Shown one piece after another: positions 1 through 6,275 of a stretch of DNA of 21,649 nucleotides. The position numbers and the translations under genes were made by a program. Each line of letters opens with the position of its first letter. The first letter of the stretch is position 1. Origin of the DNA: a virus; IMG/VR virus record IMGVR_UViG_3300007516_000182, positions 1 through 21,649 of that record; one strand, 5' to 3'. The notes under the pieces are model-generated. The model saw nothing but the letters and a program-made list of their open reading frames with translations. It searched no databases and had not been told where the DNA came from.

Positions 1-2
1 CT

Positions 3-497
3 TTACCACAGAGCAAAGCAATTTGGTATCGGATGCACCCTGACGAAAGAAAAAAAAGATCTGAAAAATTACTTGAATACTTACAAGGAAAAGCATTGAG
101 AGAAGTTGGGTCACTAGCTGAGGCAACACCAAAAATGCGACAACAACTATTAGCTCCAAAAATGCAACGAGGCGGTCTTATTAATAATTCTAGTAAATCG
201 AAACCAAAAAACGAAATTATTCAACCGCAACCAAGAAAAGGTGTAAGAGAAAATCTTGATGGGTCCTTTTCAACACACTTAATGGAATGGGGTTCAGTTG
301 ATAATGGGTTTGTTGCCTATCCTACATTATTCCAAGAGGCAAACGGAAACTGGACCGAACTCAATTCAAATGATGCTTTTGAACGAAGTAAACAATCTGG
401 TGAGCTTGTATTTTTTGAAACAAAGAATGCTGCTAAAAAATGGGCTGAAGGTTCTTGGAAAGGCAATTGGAATCAAGATTACAAATATGGATTTTAA
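3..497 (+). CDS. C-terminal part of a virion-associated protein (5' partial)
   Basis: The frame is open from the window edge, reading LPQSKAIWYR before the first ATG at 33, so this is probably the tail end of a longer gene rather than one starting at 33. The middle is charged and Lys/Gln/Pro-rich, which looks like a linker. The C-terminal block from about base 261 (DGSFSTHLMEWG, then VAYPTLF, FFETKNAAKKWAEGSWK) is a compact cassette. I recall similar cassettes at the ends of phage virion proteins, with the order STHLM.WG, YPT.F, and a final A..FAEGSWK. Its enzymatic or binding role is not known to me. In crAss-like genomes large virion proteins lie near the packaging genes, which would fit an internal or ejected protein. 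The family resemblance is from memory and the upstream domains cannot be seen. Confidence 0.7.
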   Translation, partial: LPQSKAIWYRMHPDERKKRSEKLLEYLQGKALREVGSLAEATPKMRQQLLAPKMQRGGLINNSSKSKPKNEIIQPQPRKGVRENLDGSFSTHLMEWGSVDNGFVAYPTLFQEANGNWTELNSNDAFERSKQSGELVFFETKNAAKKWAEGSWKGNWNQDYKYGF

Positions 498-503
498 TAA
501 GTA

Positions 504-522
504 CTTGAAGTACAAGATTTTT
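504..522 (+). terminator. Weak terminator-like hairpin after the first gene
   Basis: CTTG (504-507) pairs with CAAG (513-516) across AAGTA and is followed by TTTTT. The stem is only 4 bp. An overlapping DNA palindrome, GTACTTGAAGTAC (501-513), allows alternative pairing. It lies 7 bases after the stop codon, which is the right place for a terminator, but the stem is weak. Confidence 0.25.
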
Positions 523-536
523 CAACTAAATTTTAA

Positions 537-544
537 TAACTTTG
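537..544 (+). promoter_or_regulatory. Candidate Bacteroidota-type -7 box (TAACTTTG)
   Basis: TAACTTTG fits the Bacteroidota -7 consensus TAnnTTTG exactly and lies 54 bases before the ATG at 599, in the only gap ahead of the two-gene unit 599-2288. A clear -33 TTTG partner is missing; the expected area has only a T-run (518-522). Such a short motif can occur by chance in AT-rich DNA. Confidence 0.4.
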
Positions 545-598
545 ATATAATAGAAAATAACGACTATGAATGTTTAAATCTTTTTTAAAATTATAAAT

Positions 599-1387
599 AT
601 GAATAAATACTTATATGACATATCATTTGATGTCATTAATCAATTTCGTGCAAATGAATTAAAAATTGTCGCTACACATTTTTTAGACAAAAATACACAA
701 ACGTGGAGCGAACAATTTAATGAAGGGCCAGCTACATATTTATTTGACAATGTGAAATCTATTACAGCAGCTAATGGAGGTTATAGATTAAATTCTAGGG
801 CATTTATTGAACCTTGCACTGACGGAATTGATTATCGATTTTATAATAATATAGATCCGTCTTGTGCTACACAAATGTTAGAATTAGTAATAGGCGACCC
901 AACGGTAGATATTATACAATTCAATCCTGGTATGAAAATTACTCTTCTTGAAGGTAATAAAACTGTTTTATTAGAAAATATTAGTCAAATCAATAATGGT
1001 CTCTGGGTTAATGCACCTCTTAATAAAGAGTTCCAGAGTTATGGCGTTATGTACTCAATTAGTAATGTGCGTGATGGAGATTTAGGTAGTGTCCGAATGA
1101 TTGCGGATTATTATGAAGGTTCCAGAACAATAGACTGGAATCGCGGTTCTGGTCGTCGGGCCTTTTGTAAACTTTCAATTGATCCATCCTGTGCGTTAGA
1201 CATGAACGTCCAAAATGAAGATAGATTTGATCCAAAGATTGCTGACTATATTTTTAAAGAAGCCGATATTTTGGATGCAAATATTGAAGGTTTTGCAATG
1301 ATTACTTACACAGGGATGAAACAGACCGAAACTGGGAGTTTTACTTTGTCAATAAACGAATTATTTAATGATTTAACAACTGTTTAA
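599..1387 (+). CDS. Unrecognised protein, probable virion component
   Basis: A 262-residue acidic protein that I do not recognise. It has no signal peptide, membrane segment or coiled coil, and its alternating short hydrophobic stretches suggest mostly beta structure. The hexapeptide IDPSCA occurs twice, at residues 85-90 and 194-199, followed by a Met three residues later each time (ATQM and ALDM). This hints at two related domains about 109 residues apart. The gene starts after an AT-rich leader with a possible promoter box at 537-544. It ends one base before the next gene, so the two are probably translated together. Its place just upstream of the terminase genes makes a structural or assembly role plausible but unproven. 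Confidence 0.75.
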   Translation: MNKYLYDISFDVINQFRANELKIVATHFLDKNTQTWSEQFNEGPATYLFDNVKSITAANGGYRLNSRAFIEPCTDGIDYRFYNNIDPSCATQMLELVIGDPTVDIIQFNPGMKITLLEGNKTVLLENISQINNGLWVNAPLNKEFQSYGVMYSISNVRDGDLGSVRMIADYYEGSRTIDWNRGSGRRAFCKLSIDPSCALDMNVQNEDRFDPKIADYIFKEADILDANIEGFAMITYTGMKQTETGSFTLSINELFNDLTTV

Positions 1388-1388
1388 T

Positions 1389-2288
1389 ATGATCAGAAAA
1401 CTTGATATGATAGCGGAGTTAAGCGAAATTTTAGGTTTTGACTCAACTCAAATAAAACAAAATAGTAGAAAATTAGTAAGCTGGGATAGCTCCACACAAA
1501 AAGCAAATAGCATCAGCCAAGTCAAAAATAATACAACTTTAACTGGAATGATTGGTGATTGTGATTCTATTAGTGGATCGAATGGTGCAATAGTGATATT
1601 AGAGCAAAGTCTGGCACATGAAATTGTAAAAGGATTACGAAAAAAAGTCGCATATACTTCCGAATGGGTTATTAATTTCAGTGGTACACCAGTAACAAAT
1701 GATTTTGTTATGACAGCAAAATTTATGTTTGGTGTACACAAAGCGTTATTTTTGAAAAATCTAGTTGCAATTAAAAATCAACTTAATTGGACTTCATTGG
1801 TGACTATTTATGGAATTGAGGATTCAGATACTGATGAAACAGTTGCAACAAAGTTAGCTACCCAATATTTTACTTATTGGTATGACCAACCTGAGTTTGA
1901 GGAAAGTCAAGTAGAATTTAGTATCCTTCATGGTCCAGTGGTTGATGGTTATCGTGTAAAATTACAACTAGTGGTAAACAATCAAAATATTGTACCACAG
2001 AATGTAGTTTTAGAAATCACCCCATTAGATAACGAATTTACTTTAAGGAAATATGGGTATTATGGTAATGAGCACGAAATTCTATTACAATCTGACTACA
2101 GAATGCGTGGTAATAAGTTTCGTCACATAAGAGATCCACGTAATTTACGAATTTTTGCTAAATGTTCTTATAAAGAAGCAGGGACTGGTATAGTGCGATC
2201 AGTTACTACAACAATTAATAATATACCAGTTCAAAACACACTTCTGCCCTTTGATTATAAAGGTGATTATGTGAAAAACAAACCCTAA
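1389..2288 (+). CDS. Unrecognised protein, partner of the preceding gene
   Basis: A 299-residue protein of unknown function. The first 30 residues look helical (MIRKLDMIAELSEILGF). The centre and C-terminal half look beta-rich, for example VEFSILHGPVVDGYRVKLQLVVN. No catalytic motif, membrane segment or signal peptide is visible. It begins one base after the stop of the 262-residue gene and is followed after about 25 bases by a rho-independent terminator, so these two genes form a closed transcription unit. A virion or assembly role is inferred only from position beside the packaging genes. A minus-strand open frame inside it is a shadow. Confidence 0.75.
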   Translation: MIRKLDMIAELSEILGFDSTQIKQNSRKLVSWDSSTQKANSISQVKNNTTLTGMIGDCDSISGSNGAIVILEQSLAHEIVKGLRKKVAYTSEWVINFSGTPVTNDFVMTAKFMFGVHKALFLKNLVAIKNQLNWTSLVTIYGIEDSDTDETVATKLATQYFTYWYDQPEFEESQVEFSILHGPVVDGYRVKLQLVVNNQNIVPQNVVLEITPLDNEFTLRKYGYYGNEHEILLQSDYRMRGNKFRHIRDPRNLRIFAKCSYKEAGTGIVRSVTTTINNIPVQNTLLPFDYKGDYVKNKP

Positions 2289-2313
2289 TATTAAAGTAGC
2301 ATTATTAATGATT

Positions 2314-2337
2314 AGCCCCTTAACTTTTGGGGCTTTT
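2314..2337 (+). terminator. Rho-independent terminator after the 599-2288 unit
   Basis: AGCCCC (2314-2319) and GGGGCT (2329-2334) form a 6-bp GC-rich stem with a 9-base loop, followed by TTTTCTT. It lies 25 bases downstream of the stop at 2288 and separates that unit from the small gene at 2366. Confidence 0.75.
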
Positions 2338-2365
2338 CTTGTATTATACACAATATAATTGCAAA

Positions 2366-2623
2366 ATGATGGATGAAAGAATTTATTTTAATCCTGGTGA
2401 TATTGTCCAGGTTAGACATACAGAACTAAAATATAGACCAATAATGGTTGTTCTTGATAAGAAATCTATGTTAATTCGGGATTTTAAACCAGCACTTGGT
2501 TCAGCAGCTGAGTCGATTACCGGAGGAAAAGGACGACTTTTAGGAATAGAATGCTTTTGGTTTGATCAGCACGATCGTTATTGTAAAGAAGTCTTCAATA
2601 CAAAAGATTTAATACACTTTTAA
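2366..2623 (+). CDS. Small YodC-like (DUF2158-type) protein
   Basis: An 85-residue protein starting MMDERIYFNPGDIVQV. The pattern is a hydrophobic-GD-h-V-h opening, a central MVV strand, then GIECFWFD and a C-terminal F.TKDLI. This resembles the small YodC/DUF2158 family of SH3-like beta-barrel proteins (F..GDVV.L ... M.V ... C.WF ... F....L). That family has no firmly known biochemical role. I chose the ATG at 2366 (2369 is equally possible); an in-frame TTG at 2327 lies inside the terminator hairpin and is unlikely. The gene stands alone between a terminator and the possible promoter at 2630, so it may be controlled separately. The family call is by eye. Confidence 0.65.
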   Translation: MMDERIYFNPGDIVQVRHTELKYRPIMVVLDKKSMLIRDFKPALGSAAESITGGKGRLLGIECFWFDQHDRYCKEVFNTKDLIHF

Positions 2624-2629
2624 TAATTT

Positions 2630-2637
2630 TTACTTTG
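2630..2637 (+). promoter_or_regulatory. Possible -7 box (TTACTTTG) before the terminase genes
   Basis: TTACTTTG differs by one base from TAnnTTTG and shares ACTTTG with the sites at 537-544 and 16116-16123. It lies 26 bases before the ATG at 2664, in a 40-base gap. No convincing -33 element is visible. Confidence 0.25.
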
Positions 2638-2663
2638 TAGTCATGTTAATAAGAATATAAGAT

Positions 2664-3275
2664 ATGTTAAAATTTATTCTCCATCAAGATAGAATTATTC
2701 TTGATATTAATATTACGTTATTAGAGGAATTTAAAGTAATTATTGAATATGGTAAGAAAAAAGCTGATGAAGAGCTGTCTCATCGTATGTTACTTTATGT
2801 TTACTGGTGTTGCGATTTAAGTAATGATAATCCAATGCGAGATATTGATTATCGCTTAAAGCCTGAGCAAGCATTAAGTCGGGCCTTAGCTCGTTCCAAG
2901 AAAAAAGTTTTTTCTGCAACAGAAATAAAATTAATAGAAGCAGCAATGGATGCTTATAATTTCTTTAATGAATCCGCGTTAGAACGTGTTGCTCTAGCTT
3001 ACGACAAAAAGATTGATGATTTAAGAACCGCTTTTGAGGAGATGGAGTTTGAAGTATCACGAGTTATTGATGAGGTAGGTCAAACTATTAGAATTGTTTC
3101 CAACGAAAAAATTATTGATAATCTTGGTAAACAAATTGTAGCTATGGCAGATTACAAAATCAAAGCGTTAGATGCTGCCAAAAAAATTGAAAACAAAGGC
3201 CGAGTAAGAGGAGATAAAGGATCATCATTAATTGAACGTGGTGTTTTTTTAAGGGATAATAAGACACATGAGTAG
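2664..3275 (+). CDS. terS: Probable terminase small subunit
   Basis: A 203-residue, mostly alpha-helical, charged protein ending 8 bases inside the large terminase gene, so the two are translationally coupled. In tailed phages the small subunit recognises the packaging site and regulates the large subunit. The N-terminal part (LEEFKVIIEYGKKKADEELSHRMLLYVYW, roughly residues 20-50) and the following DNPMRDIDYRLKPEQALSRAL resemble the protein commonly encoded immediately before TerL in crAss-like and related phages, as I recall it. Residues about 100-180 are a long helical segment that could oligomerise. Small terminases diverge strongly and no clear DNA-binding helix-turn-helix is visible, so the call rests mainly on position, size and helical character. 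It is the only gene here ending in TAG. Confidence 0.6.
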   Translation: MLKFILHQDRIILDINITLLEEFKVIIEYGKKKADEELSHRMLLYVYWCCDLSNDNPMRDIDYRLKPEQALSRALARSKKKVFSATEIKLIEAAMDAYNFFNESALERVALAYDKKIDDLRTAFEEMEFEVSRVIDEVGQTIRIVSNEKIIDNLGKQIVAMADYKIKALDAAKKIENKGRVRGDKGSSLIERGVFLRDNKTHE

Positions 3276-5592
3276 TCGAGTAATACGATATCGGGATGCC
3301 AATTCAGCACCTACGTTAACTGGCGTAGTGCAAGATTATGATCCATTTGATTTAAATTTCTTAGTTAAAAAATCGGGGAAAATATTTAATGACACTTTTG
3401 ATGTAACTGATGCTCCACTAAAATTAATTGGTGTACCAACGGGACGTGAAACCATAAAACTTTCGGATTATTTAGTTTATAGACCAGTTCCCAAAGAATT
3501 ATTAGCTTGGCGAAATGTGCCTGCCTATCATCCAGATTCTTTAGATATGGAACTGTGGTATCAAGATCTGATAACATATGCTGATGAAGGTGTGTGGGTT
3601 GATGGTGAATATTGGAATCCATTCATGGTCTATTGGTTAAATATCTTTGTATTTCCTGTTTATAAGCTTGATGGTAACGGCAATCCCCTTGAAGATTTTG
3701 AACCAACACATCCCTATTATTGTAATATTGACAGATATATACTTGATGTAGCTTGGAAAGCTGAGATCAAAAGAAGTGATGTTAGTATAATGGGTGGTCG
3801 AGGAATTGGTAAATCTTATTTATGGGGCAGTATCCTTGATAGAGAATATAGACTTAAACCCGGTAGCTGGTGTATTGTTTCGTCTACTGGCGAGGAAGAA
3901 ACAAATGAGGCTTGGAATAAAATCGAAGAATGTCTGGATGTTATTGAAAAGAAGCATAGAGGTCTTAAACATAAACGACAGGGCGGAGATAGCGGAGAGT
4001 TTAAATATGCTTCCGAAAAGTTTGAATTATCGGACGGAACAATCGAGTATCGAGGTTATTTATCCAAAATTGAAAAAATTATATATGGACGCAAACCTGG
4101 AAAAACACGAGGTAAACGTCCGACAAAGCAATTAGTTGAAGAATTTGCCGCTTTTCCACCAAGTGGTTCAATGGGAAATTTACGTTCTTGCATTCGTGAA
4201 TCGAAAGGTTCTTGGTTTGTTGGTGGTTCCATAAAAAAATGCACAGTGTTATATTCTGGAACAGGCGGTACTGTGGCAAACGATGAGGCCGAAGGAATTT
4301 TTACTAACCCAAAAGCACATAATATAGAACCAACATACGATTGGCCGGAAGCTGGTGCAAAAGGATGTGGGATATTTATACCAACTCATATTAAGCGATC
4401 TGGAACTTGGGAAAAAACTGGGTGTCCTGATATTCTCTCTGCTAGAATATTGGTAGAAGAGGAACGTTTTGCTGCAAAAGATGATCCACAATCTTTTATT
4501 GGTTTATTACAAGAATTTCCAATGAATCTCAAAGAGGTTTTTATGCGATCGGGAGCTAATATTTTTAATCAGGAAAAAATAGCGTCACAGCGTGCTGAAT
4601 TAAAATTTAATCAAGAGCTTCCAAAACCCGGTCGCGGATTTTTAAAATTTATTAGATCTGAGTCTGGTCGTATTATTGATGTTGAATGGGATCCCAATCC
4701 AGCTGGTGATATTGATATATTGGAACATCCACATTGGATTTTAGAACGAAATAAGGGAGAATTAGGAAGACCAGAGGAAAAAGAACCAATATCTGATTTA
4801 TATATTTCTGGACTTGATTCAATTGACCAAGGTTCGTCTGATTCAGCTTATGCTACAAATGATATCTTAGGATCTAAGCTTGCAATGGTGGTAAAAAAGC
4901 GAATATTAGATAAAGCATATACACGTTCAAGTAATAATGTTTATGTAGCTAAATACGTCAAAAGGTCACAAAATGTTATGGATGACTATAAAAACGTGTT
5001 GAAATTAGCAATATACTATTGTTCTAAAGTTAACTTGGAATATACAAAAATCAGTATTGTTGCATATTTCCGTGATGAAGGTTTTTATCATTTGTTTACC
5101 AAGAGACCAACAATTGCTTTGGCCGGTGGTGACCCAAAGAAACATTCTAACCTTATTGGAACCCAAGCTTCCACGCCTGTAATTGATCACATGGATATGA
5201 AAGTTAAAGATTACATTGATGAATATTATGATCAAATTTTCTTTGATGATATTTTAGAACAGTGCCAAGATTATAATCGTGATAACCGAACCAAGTTTGA
5301 CCTTGTAATTGCAATGGGCTTATGTGAATTAGGCGATGAAGACTTAATGGGAAAACCGGCTAGATCAGATCGACGTGAGTCCGAAGATTTTCGAGATATA
5401 GGATATTACACTGATAGTTCTGGTATTAAGCGGTATGGTGTTATTCCTACAATGAAAAGTGCTGGATTAAGTGATATGGAAGAATTAATTAAAAAAGAAA
5501 AAGAAAGATTTTCTTTATCTGGCGGAATTAGATGGATAGATATGTCAGATCCAATTAATCCACGCATCATGAGAGGTGAGGAAAATGAATAA
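3268..5592 (+). CDS. terL: Terminase large subunit (packaging ATPase and nuclease)
   Basis: A 774-residue protein that pumps DNA into the prohead and cuts it. The N-terminal ATPase shows a Walker A loop, GGRGIGKS (176-183). A Walker B-like strand, KQLVEEF (287-293), supplies E291/E292, and a coupling motif YSGTGG lies at 329-334. The C-terminal RNase H-like nuclease shows the expected acidic positions: D517 in YISGLDSIDQG, D603/E604 in VAYFRDEGF, and D678 in KFDLVIAMGLCELG. The length suits crAss-like large terminases, which are longer than the lambda or T4 types. Walker B reads LVEE rather than the common hhhhDE. The start overlaps the preceding gene by 8 bases, and a 47-base gap precedes the next gene. 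The short C-terminal stretch after about residue 690 is charged and probably exposed. Confidence 0.95.
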   Translation: MSSRVIRYRDANSAPTLTGVVQDYDPFDLNFLVKKSGKIFNDTFDVTDAPLKLIGVPTGRETIKLSDYLVYRPVPKELLAWRNVPAYHPDSLDMELWYQDLITYADEGVWVDGEYWNPFMVYWLNIFVFPVYKLDGNGNPLEDFEPTHPYYCNIDRYILDVAWKAEIKRSDVSIMGGRGIGKSYLWGSILDREYRLKPGSWCIVSSTGEEETNEAWNKIEECLDVIEKKHRGLKHKRQGGDSGEFKYASEKFELSDGTIEYRGYLSKIEKIIYGRKPGKTRGKRPTKQLVEEFAAFPPSGSMGNLRSCIRESKGSWFVGGSIKKCTVLYSGTGGTVANDEAEGIFTNPKAHNIEPTYDWPEAGAKGCGIFIPTHIKRSGTWEKTGCPDILSARILVEEERFAAKDDPQSFIGLLQEFPMNLKEVFMRSGANIFNQEKIASQRAELKFNQELPKPGRGFLKFIRSESGRIIDVEWDPNPAGDIDILEHPHWILERNKGELGRPEEKEPISDLYISGLDSIDQGSSDSAYATNDILGSKLAMVVKKRILDKAYTRSSNNVYVAKYVKRSQNVMDDYKNVLKLAIYYCSKVNLEYTKISIVAYFRDEGFYHLFTKRPTIALAGGDPKKHSNLIGTQASTPVIDHMDMKVKDYIDEYYDQIFFDDILEQCQDYNRDNRTKFDLVIAMGLCELGDEDLMGKPARSDRRESEDFRDIGYYTDSSGIKRYGVIPTMKSAGLSDMEELIKKEKERFSLSGGIRWIDMSDPINPRIMRGEENE

Positions 5593-5617
5593 TCTTGAAA
5601 GTTAATTTAATTTTTAG

Positions 5618-5637
5618 TATTATTGTATAGAATAATA
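5618..5637 (+). promoter_or_regulatory. Inverted repeat just before the GroES-like gene
   Basis: TATTATT (5618-5624) and AATAATA (5631-5637) are perfect 7-bp arms around GTATAG, ending 2 bases before the ATG at 5640. The left arm belongs to TTTTAGTATTATT (5612-5624), which recurs exactly at 16137-16149 in a similar inverted repeat. It could be a DNA operator, a promoter -7 region, or an RNA hairpin at the ribosome landing site. Confidence 0.35.
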
Positions 5638-5639
5638 AA

Positions 5640-6269
5640 ATGTTAATGAATATGAAGAACTTTAAGTCAGAGCAAATTATTGCTGCCGGGCACCATGTTG
5701 CTATTGGAGTGGAATTGGATAGATTTAACTCACCAGAGAATAGTCTTGAGCGTGAAGAATTATATATGTGTTTAAATGGATCATTTCACATTGGTGAGAT
5801 ATTAAATTTTGGAGAAAAAGCAACAGATGAAAACTGGTGTCCAGAGTTAAAAGATCCAGAAAATAAATATGCAATTATTGGAGATTTCGATGGTTATACC
5901 CCGCCGACACAAGATAAATATCTTAAGGTCGTTCCTGCACACTCAATAATTGCTATTACAACAAAATATAAAGATATGACAATTGAAGATATTAAACCAA
6001 CTAGTTCCCGAATATTAGTTAAGATTCTTGAAGAAGATTCTATTGTTAATGGTTTTCAAATAACCGATAATGAAGATCCAAGAAACGCACAAGTGCAATC
6101 AGGTATAATTTTAAAAATTGCTGATAGTGCACAGATCCAAAATTCAAATTTGAAAGTTGGGATGATGGTGAGTTTTGATCCTTATGTTGGTAATTTAATA
6201 GTTCATACATCTGAAAATAAGATTAAGACATTAAATATTAATGATGTTTTGTATTACACGACAGAATAA
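5640..6269 (+). CDS. Tandem GroES-like (co-chaperonin-like) protein
   Basis: A 209-residue protein whose two halves each follow the GroES pattern. The C-terminal half (about 118-209) reads IKPTSSRILVKILEE, a loop with NGFQI, GIILKI, VGMMVSF and KIKTLNINDVLYY. These match the GroES order P..dRvlVK, mobile loop, G.VL.vG, vGD.V.F and I...DiLa. The N-terminal half (about 16-107) shows HVAIGVELD, GEILNFGEKA, AIIGDFDGY and DKYLKVVPAHSIIAIT in the same order. Two fused GroES domains recall chloroplast Cpn20; phage T4 gp31 is a single-domain phage example. The likely role is folding or assembly help for virion proteins, perhaps with host GroEL, but this is inferred. Alternative starts at the third and fifth codons are possible. 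It lies 6 bases before the portal gene. Confidence 0.6.
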   Translation: MLMNMKNFKSEQIIAAGHHVAIGVELDRFNSPENSLEREELYMCLNGSFHIGEILNFGEKATDENWCPELKDPENKYAIIGDFDGYTPPTQDKYLKVVPAHSIIAITTKYKDMTIEDIKPTSSRILVKILEEDSIVNGFQITDNEDPRNAQVQSGIILKIADSAQIQNSNLKVGMMVSFDPYVGNLIVHTSENKIKTLNINDVLYYTTE

Positions 6270-6275
6270 AAATAA

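Noticed and set aside
298-588. Overlapping + strand open frame of 96 codons
   Set aside because: It lies mostly inside the first gene in another frame and ends in low-complexity Asn/Ile/Phe sequence from AT-rich intergenic DNA.
2327-2365. TTG start extending the YodC-like protein by 13 codons
   Set aside because: The start is inside the loop and stem of the terminator hairpin, and a good ATG pair with an A-rich leader follows at 2366/2369.
2353-2365. 13-base match ATATAATTGCAAA to the capsid palindrome (11714-11726) as a shared operator
   Set aside because: Only half of the palindrome is present at 2353 and the sequence is AT-rich, so a chance match is likely; kept only as a note.
3273-3275. 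TAG at the end of the small terminase as a recoded codon
   Set aside because: Some crAss-like phages recode TAG, but here readthrough would add about 20 unrelated residues overlapping the large terminase, and all genes read normally with standard stops.
3794-4135. + strand open frame of 113 codons inside the large terminase
   Set aside because: It overlaps the ATPase domain with its conserved motifs in the true frame; no independent coding sign.
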